Positions 7,310 through 15,345 of a DNA stretch of 64,000 nt are shown one piece after another (within the stretch, counting starts at the first letter, position 1; each line of letters opens with the position of its first letter). Made by a program: the position numbers and the translations under genes. This stretch comes from an uncultured Prevotella sp. (GTDB lineage Bacteria > Bacteroidota > Bacteroidia > Bacteroidales > Bacteroidaceae): NCBI GenBank assembly GCA_900550365.1, contig URRR01000002.1, positions 90,894 through 154,893 of the forward strand. Direction: 5' to 3'. The notes under the pieces were generated by a model. It saw only the letters and a program-made list of their open reading frames with translations, did not search any database and was not told the DNA's origin.

Positions 7310-8845
7310 TTACTTGGCATAAGCCACGCTACGCGTCTCACGTATAACCGTAATCTTAACCTGACCGGGATAAGTCATCTCGTTCTGAATCTTCGTTGCG
7401 ATTTCACCTGAAAGCTTTTCCGTTTCCTTATCGTCCATCTTATCTGCTCCGACGATTACACGCAACTCACGTCCTGCCTGAATGGCATATGTCTTTGTTA
7501 CTCCAGGATAACTCATGGCTATTGCCTCAAGGTCGTTAAGACGCTTGATATATGCCTCAACTATCTCCCTGCGGGCACCGGGACGGGCACCGCTGATAGC
7601 ATCACACACCTGAACAATAGGAGCAAGCAGTGTGTTCATCTCCATTTCATCATGGTGAGCACCGATAGCGTTCACAATGTCGGGCTTCTCCTTATACTTC
7701 TCAGCAATCTTGGCTCCGTACAGTGCGTGAGGCAGTTCACTCTCCTCATCCGGAACTTTACCAATGTCGTGGAGCAGTCCGGCACGCTTTGCTTTCTTAG
7801 GATTAAGTCCGAGCTCAGAAGCCATAACTGCGCATAGATTTGCCGTCTCACGCGCATGCTGCAGAAGGTTCTGACCATAACTTGAGCGGTATTTCATCTT
7901 ACCGATTATGCGGATAAGCTCAGGATGCAGACCATGTATGCCAAGGTCAATAGCCGTACGCTTACCGGTCTCAATTATTTCATTGTCAAGCTGTTTCTTA
8001 ACCTTTGCCACAACTTCCTCGATACGTGCGGGGTGGATACGTCCGTCAGCCACAAGCTGATGTAATGCGAGGCGGCATACCTCACGCCTGATCGGGTCAA
8101 ATGCCGAGATGACAATAGCCTCAGGTGTGTCGTCAACAACAATTTCAACACCTGTGGCTGCCTCAAGAGCACGGATGTTACGGCCTTCACGGCCGATAAT
8201 ACGGCCCTTGACCTCATCATTGTCAATATGGAAAACGCTTACTGAATTCTCAATGGCCGTTTCTGTTGCCACGCGCTGTATCGTCTGGATTACGATCTTC
8301 TTGGCCTGGGCGTTGGCATTGAGCTTCGCCTCATCCATTATTTCGTTGATATAGCTTGCTGCGTCTGTGCGGGCCTCGTCCTTAAGGCTCTCCACCAGGC
8401 GGTTCTTAGCTTCTTCAGCGCTAAGGCCTGACAGTTCCTCAAGCTTGGCACGCTCCTGCAGCTGCATCTTGTCAAGCTCGTCCTGACGTATCTGGATAAG
8501 TTTCCTCTCATTATCCACACGCTGTTGCTGCTGGTCAAGGTCCTGCTTCCTGCGGCCAAGCTCTTCCTGACGCTGGTTCAAGGACAGCTCACGCTGCTTA
8601 AGTCTGTTCTCGCTTTGTTGAATTTTCTGGTTTCTGCTCTGCACCTCCTTCTCAAGTTCTGACTTCTTGTTGAGAAATTTTTCCTTTACTTCCAACATTT
8701 TTTTCTCTTTCAAGACATCAGCCTCCTTCTCTGCGGCGCTAATCATTTCCTTATACTTTCCGGTAATGACATACCTGAAAATAAAATACCCCGCAAGCCC
8801 TCCAACCACGAGAGCAATCACGGCAATAACAATATTTAATATCAT
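7310..8845 (-). CDS. rny: Ribonuclease Y
   Basis: A membrane-anchored endoribonuclease that starts mRNA decay. A single N-terminal transmembrane helix at about 3-24 is followed by a long charged coiled coil (30-150). A KH domain with the GxxG loop IIGREGRN lies at 216-223. The HD domain has His330, the His-Asp pair at 359-360 (LLHDIGKV) and AHHDE near 396-400. The 511 residues equal the family's usual length. It is the last gene of a minus-strand unit after zapA, with a 27-bp gap, and is followed by a strong hairpin. All key residues are intact. Confidence 0.96.
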   Translation of the reverse strand: MILNIVIAVIALVVGGLAGYFIFRYVITGKYKEMISAAEKEADVLKEKKMLEVKEKFLNKKSELEKEVQSRNQKIQQSENRLKQRELSLNQRQEELGRRKQDLDQQQQRVDNERKLIQIRQDELDKMQLQERAKLEELSGLSAEEAKNRLVESLKDEARTDAASYINEIMDEAKLNANAQAKKIVIQTIQRVATETAIENSVSVFHIDNDEVKGRIIGREGRNIRALEAATGVEIVVDDTPEAIVISAFDPIRREVCRLALHQLVADGRIHPARIEEVVAKVKKQLDNEIIETGKRTAIDLGIHGLHPELIRIIGKMKYRSSYGQNLLQHARETANLCAVMASELGLNPKKAKRAGLLHDIGKVPDEESELPHALYGAKIAEKYKEKPDIVNAIGAHHDEMEMNTLLAPIVQVCDAISGARPGARREIVEAYIKRLNDLEAIAMSYPGVTKTYAIQAGRELRVIVGADKMDDKETEKLSGEIATKIQNEMTYPGQVKITVIRETRSVAYAK

Positions 8846-8872
8846 TTGTTTATTTGATTGAAGTTAATATTC

Positions 8873-9199
8873 TCACTTTTCCGTACCGTGCGCTGAACTT
8901 TTAACGCCTAAAGCATCTTCAATCTCTGCAGTGATTTTGGTGAGAATATTATCATAAGGTTCCGTATCATTATTGGCTTTCTCAAATTCCAGATTTGTGG
9001 CAATGTCGAGCATTACCATAAAAAGAATTTCTTTCTCGCTCCGGCTTGTCCTGTAAAGCTCGGAGAGCGAGTTCACCTTATCAGTAATAAGCTTAGCCGC
9101 CCTACGGCAATACGGCTCATCTTCCGGCATGATTGTAACCGGAATATCCGTATCATAGACGTGCAATCTTATATGTAATTTGTTGTTCTCTCCAGTCAT
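8873..9199 (-). CDS. zapA: Cell division protein ZapA-like
   Basis: A 108-residue protein whose N-terminal part (LHIRLHVYDTDIPVTIMPED then RRAAKLITDKVNSL) fits the ZapA globular domain, followed by an amphipathic helix (EILFMVMLDIATNLEFEKAN) that dimerises in known members. ZapA crosslinks FtsZ filaments at midcell. It lies 10 bp after a small coiled-coil gene and 27 bp before rny. The assignment rests on pattern and size. Confidence 0.8.
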   Translation of the reverse strand: MTGENNKLHIRLHVYDTDIPVTIMPEDEPYCRRAAKLITDKVNSLSELYRTSRSEKEILFMVMLDIATNLEFEKANNDTEPYDNILTKITAEIEDALGVKSSAHGTEK

Positions 9200-9209
9200 C
9201 GCTACTCGT

Positions 9210-9503
9210 TTATTTTCCGCTCAGCAGCGTGATACATTTGTTAACCTCCCTAATCAGTCCGGCCAGTCTGCGTTTTGCCGACTCCATGTCGCCATCACAA
9301 ATCTCCATCATCTTGGCCGTCTTGAGGCTTTCGTAGTCCTTTTGTGACTGTTCAAGACTTGCCTTCAAACGCTTTATTTCCTCCTCGCAAGAGCTTACCA
9401 TCGTATAAAGCTCTTCGTTCTCTTTCTTCAACTCATTGTATTGAAGAATCATTTGCCTTATACGGGTGGTAAAAAGCGTCAGGATTTTGTCATTGTCAGC
9501 CAT
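9210..9503 (-). CDS. Small coiled-coil protein upstream of zapA
   Basis: A 97-residue, highly charged, almost entirely helical protein. Heptads run from about residue 10 to 60 (RIRQMILQYNELKKENEELY, then EEEIKRLKASLEQSQKDYES). It has no signal peptide or membrane segment. Its position just before zapA and its coiled-coil nature recall ZapB, a ZapA partner, but I see no direct family signature and do not transfer the name. It is the first gene after the promoter at 9521-9551, so it is made together with ZapA and RNase Y. Confidence 0.75.
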   Translation of the reverse strand: MADNDKILTLFTTRIRQMILQYNELKKENEELYTMVSSCEEEIKRLKASLEQSQKDYESLKTAKMMEICDGDMESAKRRLAGLIREVNKCITLLSGK

Positions 9504-9520
9504 TTTAAGGATTTTGTCTA

Positions 9521-9551
9521 CAAATTTAGACTATTTTTGTTATATTGCAAA
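9521..9551 (-). promoter_or_regulatory. Promoter for the coiled-coil/zapA/rny operon
   Basis: On the minus strand TTTG (9551-9548), a 19-bp spacer and TAAATTTG (9528-9521) give a full consensus match just before the ATG at 9503. The transcript would have a very short leader. Confidence 0.75.
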
Positions 9552-9633
9552 ATTAATTCAATGAATTTTGTAAAAAATCAAGAAGATAGGCAGTTATGGT
9601 TCACAAATGGTTTTCACCTCTCTGCCTACAATA

Positions 9634-10272
9634 TCACTTTTTCGTATCATTGTCATCAGCTTTAGGCCGCGGCTCCTTCTTTGCAAGCATTACTACCTGA
9701 TATACGAAGTCGGTAATCCACTTACGGCTAAATCCAAGACGTTTATTATATGTACGTATTCCTACAATGGTTTTCATGACTCCGGCATCTTTGTAATCAT
9801 TTTTATCAAATATGTCGGACACTGTTTTCTCTGTCATTGTATAAATGGCTTTCTTCATAAATGAAGGAACACGGAGCTTGAATTTCATCAGATTGCCCAT
9901 TAGCATCATTACATCCTGGGTGAAATTCTGGAATTGTATCAGATAAGTCTGCACATCCTGCATCTTACGGCAGTTCCGGCGTATGCTCTGGTCAAGCTCC
10001 TTGAAGAAGTCATCGTCAGTCTTGTACAAATCCTGTAACATTTTCTTACAATGTCTCTTCTCGCCTACGCCAAGTTTATTGTTGACTGTCGGCACATGCA
10101 AAGTCGTTTTGAACATGCGCAAATCAGGCAATACCGCAAGATTCGTAATACCCGCATTCTCGGCAATGGCCGCCTGTAAATATACCCTTACGAGCGTCAT
10201 GTAATCTTCCATCCCACCCGTTTTATGTTCCTTGTTATGGTCTTTTCCGAAAAATTTACTTAATAATCCCAT
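9634..10272 (-). CDS. Conserved hypothetical protein
   Basis: A 212-residue soluble protein that I do not recognise. It has no signal peptide or membrane span. It is rich in Lys and in aromatic residues. The N-terminus MGLLSKFFGKDHNKEHK could be a short amphipathic membrane-contact helix. The middle (residues 70-160) is predicted mostly helical by eye. The C-terminus is basic, then polar (KKEPRPKADDNDTKK). Codon use resembles its neighbours, and a perfect-spacing promoter precedes it, so it is very likely a real gene. It is divergent from rfbA; nothing ties it functionally to either neighbour. Confidence 0.8.
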   Translation of the reverse strand: MGLLSKFFGKDHNKEHKTGGMEDYMTLVRVYLQAAIAENAGITNLAVLPDLRMFKTTLHVPTVNNKLGVGEKRHCKKMLQDLYKTDDDFFKELDQSIRRNCRKMQDVQTYLIQFQNFTQDVMMLMGNLMKFKLRVPSFMKKAIYTMTEKTVSDIFDKNDYKDAGVMKTIVGIRTYNKRLGFSRKWITDFVYQVVMLAKKEPRPKADDNDTKK

Positions 10273-10330
10273 ATCTGTTTTTAATGTAATTAAATGCAGG
10301 GAGTTATATCCCGTAATTAAAACATAGATG

Positions 10331-10361
10331 CAAAATTACACCAAATACGCCAAAAATCAAA
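10331..10361 (-). promoter_or_regulatory. Promoter of the conserved hypothetical gene
   Basis: On the minus strand TTTG (10361-10358), a 19-bp spacer and TAATTTTG (10338-10331). Its upstream edge lies 7 bp from the oppositely directed rfbA promoter. Confidence 0.7.
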
Positions 10362-10367
10362 ATAAAA

Positions 10368-10399
10368 TTTGATTATTATCAATTTTTATTATACCTTTG
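10368..10399 (+). promoter_or_regulatory. Promoter of rfbA / BY-kinase unit
   Basis: TTTG (10368-10371), a 20-bp spacer and TACCTTTG (10392-10399) match the group's consensus. The predicted leader before rfbA is about 105 nt. Confidence 0.7.
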
Positions 10400-10510
10400 C
10401 ACAAATGATACGTGAAGCAACCAATCGGAATAAACAATACACAAGAACATTAAGACAAACCATCCATTGAACAGATATAGCCGTTTTTTACTTACTAAAT
10501 ACAATAAAAA

Positions 10511-11383
10511 ATGAAAGGAATCGTACTGGCTGGAGGCTCGGGCACAAGATTATACCCAATAACAAAAGGTATCAGTAAACAACTGATACCTATTTTTGAC
10601 AAGCCAATGATATATTATCCGATTTCAGTTCTGATGCTTGCCGGAATCAAGGAAATCCTAATCATTTCAACACCTTATGACTTGCCAGGATTCAAACGTC
10701 TTCTCGGCGACGGCTCAGCGCTTGGAGTTACATTTGAATATGCCGAACAACCTTCGCCTGACGGCTTGGCTCAAGCTTTCATTATCGGTGAGAAATTCAT
10801 TGGCAATGACACTGTATGTCTTGTCTTAGGCGACAATATATTTCACGGAGCAGGCTTCTCCTCTATCTTGAAAAACTGTGTCAGAACCGCAGAGGAAGAC
10901 GGCAAAGCCACTGTCTTCGGTTATTACGTTAATGACCCTGAACGTTACGGAGTTGCCGAGTTTGACGCTGACGGCAACTGTCTGAGCATCGAGGAAAAGC
11001 CAGAACACCCGAAAAGCAATTATGCCGTTGTGGGATTATATTTCTATCCGAACAGCGTTGTTGAGATAGCTAAAAACATTAAGCCGAGTGCACGAGGCGA
11101 GCTTGAAATAACATCAGTAAATCAGGAGTATCTCAGAGCCGGCTTGCTGAAAGTACAGACACTGCAACGCGGCTTCGCATGGCTTGACACTGGAACACAT
11201 GACAGTCTAAGTGAAGCCTCTACATTCATTGAAGTTATAGAAAAACGCCAAGGACTCAAGATTGCATGTCTTGAAGAAATAGCTTATAAACAAGGATGGA
11301 TAAATTCCGAAAAACTTAAGGAGGCAGCACAGCCCATGCTTAAAAATGACTACGGAAAGTATCTAATGAGCTTAACAGAGTGA
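10511..11383 (+). CDS. rfbA: Glucose-1-phosphate thymidylyltransferase
   Basis: It makes dTDP-glucose from glucose 1-phosphate and dTTP, the first step to dTDP-L-rhamnose and related sugars. The 290 residues and the N-terminal nucleotide-binding loop GGSGTRLYPITKGISKQL (8-25) are typical of RmlA/RfbA. EYAEQPSPDGLAQAF and LGDNIFHG are also present. The rfbB, rfbC and rfbD genes that normally accompany it are absent from this window. It is followed after 52 bp by a BY-kinase gene, which suggests an exopolysaccharide setting. Confidence 0.95.
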   Translation: MKGIVLAGGSGTRLYPITKGISKQLIPIFDKPMIYYPISVLMLAGIKEILIISTPYDLPGFKRLLGDGSALGVTFEYAEQPSPDGLAQAFIIGEKFIGNDTVCLVLGDNIFHGAGFSSILKNCVRTAEEDGKATVFGYYVNDPERYGVAEFDADGNCLSIEEKPEHPKSNYAVVGLYFYPNSVVEIAKNIKPSARGELEITSVNQEYLRAGLLKVQTLQRGFAWLDTGTHDSLSEASTFIEVIEKRQGLKIACLEEIAYKQGWINSEKLKEAAQPMLKNDYGKYLMSLTE

Positions 11384-11435
11384 CAAGACATCTTAAATAC
11401 GTCAAACAACATTAATCAGGAAAAATACAAGACAG

Positions 11436-13943
11436 ATGAACGAGTTAAATAACGAACTGAAGTTACAAGAAGCGCAAGAAGAGCAATCGTCATTCAATTT
11501 CCAGACAATTTACACCGCTTTCATTCTTAACTGGAAGTGGTTCCTTTTGTCGGTACTCGTTTGCCTCGGAATCGGATTCCTATACATCCGCTATGCGACA
11601 CCATTGTACAGCACATCTGCAAAACTTCTCATCAAGGACGGCAATGACGACAAAAGAGGTGGAGGAGGCGCATTGCAAGCATTGGAAAGCATGTCTAATC
11701 TCGGAATAATCAGCAGTAACTACGGTGTAGAGAATGAGCAGGAGATTCTCTCATCTACGACCATTGCCGAGCAGGCGATACGTGACCTCCAACTTTATGC
11801 CAATTACTACATCAAGGGGAACGTTAAGAAAAAGCTTGTCTATAAGGAACAGCCAATAACCGTCAACATTGACCCGGCACACCTGGAGACTCTCGATGCC
11901 CCGATAAATCTGAAAATAAAACGCGAAGGCAATTCCTATAAAATAAAAGGTGAGTATTATATCGCAAAAGACGAGATAAGCGTTACCGGTCCATACGACA
12001 TAGAGAAAACCGTAACAGCATTTCCTGTAACTATAAGAACACAGGTAGGAACGCTGACCTTGACCCAAAACAAGCCTTATACACTTGAAGACGGAGAAAC
12101 GCTTTATGTAGATCTGCTGTCTCCACGCAAGACAGCTCACGGCTATGTAAAAAGTCTGACGATTGAACAAACGTCTAAGACTTCGTCTGTTTTCAGCATG
12201 CAGATGCAAGACCAAAGTATCAAAAGAAGCATTGATTACCTGAAACAACTTGTGATCTGTTACAATAGACAGGCCAACGAGGATAAAAACGAGGTCGCGA
12301 TAAGAACAGAAGAGTTTATCAATGACCGTCTGGCTAAAATCGACGCAGAGCTTAGTTCTACCGACGGCCAAATGGAAAGCTACAAAAAACAGAACAGACT
12401 TATGGAGCTTCAGCTTGATGCCATGACGACATCAACCAACACCTCCACATACGAACAGAAGCTGAATGAGGCCAACACGCAGATTGCCCTCATCGCTAGC
12501 CTCATTAACTTTGCTGACCGTCCCGGCAACAAGCATCAGGTGTTGCCCTCAAACATCGGTCTGCAGGACGAGGCTTCAACTTCTCTCATCAATGAATATA
12601 ACAAAATAGCACTCGAGCGCAACAGACTGCTGCGTACGGCTTCAGAGGCGAGCCCTGTTGTTGTTGAGCTTACATCACAACTTGACAACATGCAGTCAAG
12701 CATCAGACAGGCGCTTCAGCAAGCCCGCAAAGGACTCGTTATCCAGCGCGATGCCATACAGAAGCAACTTGGTCTATACGACAGTCAGGTTACAAAGGCT
12801 CCTGAACAAGAACGTATTCTTACACAAATAGGCAGGCAACAGGAAGTCAGGTCTGGCTTGTACCTCATGCTTTTGCAGAAACGTGAAGAGAACTCTATAT
12901 CACTCGCAGCCACTGCCGATAAGGGGAAACTTATCGAAATGCCGCAATTTGACAAGAAAATCAGTCCTAAGGGAAGCATCATAATGTTGGCTGCTCTCGT
13001 GCTTGGCATAGCCATACCGGCAGGATTCTTATACATTATCAACTTCTTCAGATACAGAATTGAAGGCCATGAGGACGTTGCCAAACTCACAAACCTGCCA
13101 ATAATCGCCGACATTGTCGTAGCCAGCGACACGGCGAAAACAAGAGCTGACATCGTTGTGCATGAAAATCAGAACAACCAGATGGAAGAGATATTCCGCT
13201 CAATGCGCACCAATATTCAGTTCATGCTCAAGCCCGGACAGAACGTCATACTCTTCACATCTTCAACATCAGGTGAAGGCAAGACATTTACCGCGGCCAA
13301 CCTTGCTGTAAGCTTTGCGCTGCTCGGTAAGAAAGTCATACTTATAGGTCTTGACATCCGCAAGCCGAGGCTTGCAGAACTGTTCAAGATAAACAATTAC
13401 ACCACAGGTATCACAAACCTGCTCATAATGAACAACCCGACATGGGATGATGTTAAGGAACAGATTCTGCCGTCAGAAATCAACAACAATCTTGATTTAC
13501 TGATGGCCGGTCCGGTACCTCCTAACCCCACGGAGCTTATTGCACGTCCTGCATTGGAACAGGTTATCAACCAGATAAAGCAACACTATGATTATGTACT
13601 CATTGACACGGCTCCTATCGGACTGGTTACAGACACGCTCCAGATAGGCAAACTGGCAGACATAAGCATATACATGTGCCGTGCAGACTACACTCCGAAA
13701 GCCAGCTTCAATATTATCAACAACCTGGCTACCGAGAAAAAATTACCGAACATGTGCATAGCAATTAACGGTATCGACCTTTCCGAGAAGAAGTACGGTT
13801 ACTATTACGGTTACGGCAAGTATGGCAAATACGGACGATACGGACATTACGGGAAAGGCAGTACCTACGGGACATACGGCTCGTATGGCAACTATGTAAA
13901 CAGTCAATACGGTAATAAGAACGACAATTCGATTAAGAAATAA
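11436..13943 (+). CDS. Polysaccharide co-polymerase with BY-kinase domain (Wzc type)
   Basis: An 835-residue inner-membrane protein controlling polymer length and export. Two membrane helices at about 32-54 and 516-540 bound a long periplasmic part containing coiled coil (about 290-480). The cytoplasmic kinase has Walker A SGEGKT near 612-617, an A' motif (VILIGLDIRKPR) and Walker B (YVLIDTAPIG). The C-terminal tail holds 14 tyrosines in about 45 residues in a repeating K/R/S-Y-G pattern, the usual autophosphorylation cluster. It is downstream of rfbA and about 27 kb from the nearest glycosyltransferase genes, so it may act on more than one locus. Confidence 0.93.
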   Translation: MNELNNELKLQEAQEEQSSFNFQTIYTAFILNWKWFLLSVLVCLGIGFLYIRYATPLYSTSAKLLIKDGNDDKRGGGGALQALESMSNLGIISSNYGVENEQEILSSTTIAEQAIRDLQLYANYYIKGNVKKKLVYKEQPITVNIDPAHLETLDAPINLKIKREGNSYKIKGEYYIAKDEISVTGPYDIEKTVTAFPVTIRTQVGTLTLTQNKPYTLEDGETLYVDLLSPRKTAHGYVKSLTIEQTSKTSSVFSMQMQDQSIKRSIDYLKQLVICYNRQANEDKNEVAIRTEEFINDRLAKIDAELSSTDGQMESYKKQNRLMELQLDAMTTSTNTSTYEQKLNEANTQIALIASLINFADRPGNKHQVLPSNIGLQDEASTSLINEYNKIALERNRLLRTASEASPVVVELTSQLDNMQSSIRQALQQARKGLVIQRDAIQKQLGLYDSQVTKAPEQERILTQIGRQQEVRSGLYLMLLQKREENSISLAATADKGKLIEMPQFDKKISPKGSIIMLAALVLGIAIPAGFLYIINFFRYRIEGHEDVAKLTNLPIIADIVVASDTAKTRADIVVHENQNNQMEEIFRSMRTNIQFMLKPGQNVILFTSSTSGEGKTFTAANLAVSFALLGKKVILIGLDIRKPRLAELFKINNYTTGITNLLIMNNPTWDDVKEQILPSEINNNLDLLMAGPVPPNPTELIARPALEQVINQIKQHYDYVLIDTAPIGLVTDTLQIGKLADISIYMCRADYTPKASFNIINNLATEKKLPNMCIAINGIDLSEKKYGYYYGYGKYGKYGRYGHYGKGSTYGTYGSYGNYVNSQYGNKNDNSIKK

Positions 13944-13993
13944 AAACTGCCGGCGGCAATTACCTACATAACAAAAAACTTATCATTGACAAA

Positions 13994-14425
13994 ATGACAA
14001 TAGCTGTAGATTTTGACGGAACTATCGTTGAGCACCGATACCCTGAGATTGGAAAGGAAATTCCTTTTGCAATACAGACACTAAAAATGCTCATCGCCGA
14101 CAGGCATAAACTTATCCTTTGGTCTGTGCGTGAAGGCAAGCTGCTTGACGATGCGGTTAACTGGTGCAAGGAGCGCGGTGTAGAATTCTATGCAGTAAAC
14201 AAGGATTATCCAGAGGAACGTGGTATAGAAAACAACAACCATTTCTCACGAAAGCTTAAGGTTGATATGTTCATAGATGACCGTAACGTAGGCGGTCTTC
14301 CTGATTGGGGTACTATCTACCGCATGATAACCGAACATAAAACAATGCAAGACATCATGCTTGAACGTCATGGCAACATTGCCTGTCAAGAAATGCCAAA
14401 GAAAAAACGCTGGTGGCAGAGATGA
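13994..14425 (+). CDS. HAD-superfamily hydrolase-like protein
   Basis: A 143-residue protein. Motif I is DFDGTIVEH at residues 6-14, with both aspartates of DxDGT kept. Motif II may be the Ser in LILWSVREG, and motif III/IV the acidic DMFIDDRNVGG near 91-101. The short length and lack of a large cap resemble the small Bacteroides HAD phosphatases found in exopolysaccharide clusters. It follows the BY-kinase gene by 50 bp and ends before a strong terminator, so it closes the three-gene unit. A sugar-phosphate phosphatase role is plausible but the substrate is unknown. Confidence 0.8.
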   Translation: MTIAVDFDGTIVEHRYPEIGKEIPFAIQTLKMLIADRHKLILWSVREGKLLDDAVNWCKERGVEFYAVNKDYPEERGIENNNHFSRKLKVDMFIDDRNVGGLPDWGTIYRMITEHKTMQDIMLERHGNIACQEMPKKKRWWQR

Positions 14426-14488
14426 CAATGCGATATGCACTTTATTCAGCACCAGCATAAAACTGAATACTCACATAAAGCAATATAA

Positions 14489-14522
14489 AACGGCCGTATT
14501 CCGACTTTGGGAATACGGCCGT
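14489..14522 (+). terminator. Terminator after the rfbA / BY-kinase / HAD unit
   Basis: A perfect 14-bp stem (AACGGCCGTATTCC, 14489-14502 with 14509-14522) and 6-nt loop, 63 bp after the HAD gene stop. The following T-run is weak (TTAACTTTAC), so termination is likely but not certain. Confidence 0.65.
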
Positions 14523-14670
14523 TAACTTTACTACTAACAGTTAATAAAACTCGCGGATGAACATTTTCACCTCTATTCTTCCTCCATTTCAACAGATGCA
14601 CAAATACACGTCGGCTCAGACGGAAAACATATATGGCATAAGACTCGTTTCAAATTGATTTTCAATATTT

Positions 14671-14750
14671 TACGAAAGGCCATGTTTTAGCGCATGATTG
14701 ACGGTTAACCGTTATATAATAGACGGCCTTTTACGAGCCCAAAGACCGTC
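14671..14750. repeat. GGCCGTC repeat array, copy 2 (degenerate)
   Basis: Contains ACGAAAGGCCATGTTTTAGC, AGACGGCCTTTTACGAG and AAAGACCGTCT, degenerate units of the 22-nt family seen at 7241, 32769, 40180 and 53211. It directly precedes the GTGACAGATG element, as does copy 4. The stretch 14523-14670 shows no gene or structure that I can support. Confidence 0.6.
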
Positions 14751-14761
14751 TGTCGGGTTCA

Positions 14762-15158
14762 TCCGCAGTTCAGATGCATAATGACAGAACGATGGATGTA
14801 AACAATAGAAACAGCAAATAAGGCAATTACAGTTATTTTATTTTCCGTAAACATCTCTCACCTGTCACTTTTCTTCATAACTCATTTATTTTCAACCGGT
14901 TATGCAGTGACAGATATTTTTACATCTATCACAGACTTGCAAGGCGCATTTATTTTCAGCTTATAGTGCAGTGACAGATGTTTTTTACATCTGTCACCGG
15001 CCAACAGCCTGATTGTCTGCGTTATATGCATGAAAAGTGACAGATGAGAGATAAATCAAAAAAATCTTTATCAGTTAACCGCACGGCATGCTTCACTAAC
15101 CGCTGATACCCTCTGCCGGCATGCGTCGTCTTGAAATATTGTATATCTGAACTGCGGA
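14762..15158. repeat. Composite intergenic element with GTGACAGATG palindromes, copy A
   Basis: Outer 14-bp perfect inverted repeats TCCGCAGTTCAGAT (14762-14775 and 15145-15158) enclose an inner element of 200 bp (14853-15052). The inner element has 21-bp terminal inverted repeats (ATCTCTCACCTGTCACTTTTC) with one mismatch. Inside are several GTGACAGAT / ATCTGTCAC inverted pairs. A second, clearly homologous copy lies at 40260-40538. No coding potential is seen. It ends about 190 bp upstream of the GH51 gene. Confidence 0.75.
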
Positions 15159-15301
15159 AGACTCAAAACGATAAGACTTTAATTCTTCTAATAAAGCAGA
15201 TTTAGCTTAAGGATAGAGCATTATCACAGACAAAAATATAAAAATAGCAATTCAGACAAAATATTCTGAGACATAAAGTGTAATAATACAACATTTATTT
15301 A

Positions 15302-15309
15302 TAAATTTG
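15302..15309 (+). promoter_or_regulatory. -7 box for the GH51 gene
   Basis: TAAATTTG, 36 bp before the ATG. No good TTTG element is seen 19-21 bp upstream, so regulation by an activator is possible. Confidence 0.55.
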
Positions 15310-15345
15310 CAACATAATAACAATAAAGCCTAATATTATCAAATC

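Noticed and set aside
8846..8872. 6S RNA next to zapA as in enteric bacteria
   Set aside because: The gap between zapA and rny is only 27 bp.
11751..12371. 206-codon minus-strand ORF inside the BY-kinase gene
   Set aside because: Antisense shadow; the plus-strand frame carries membrane helices and kinase motifs.
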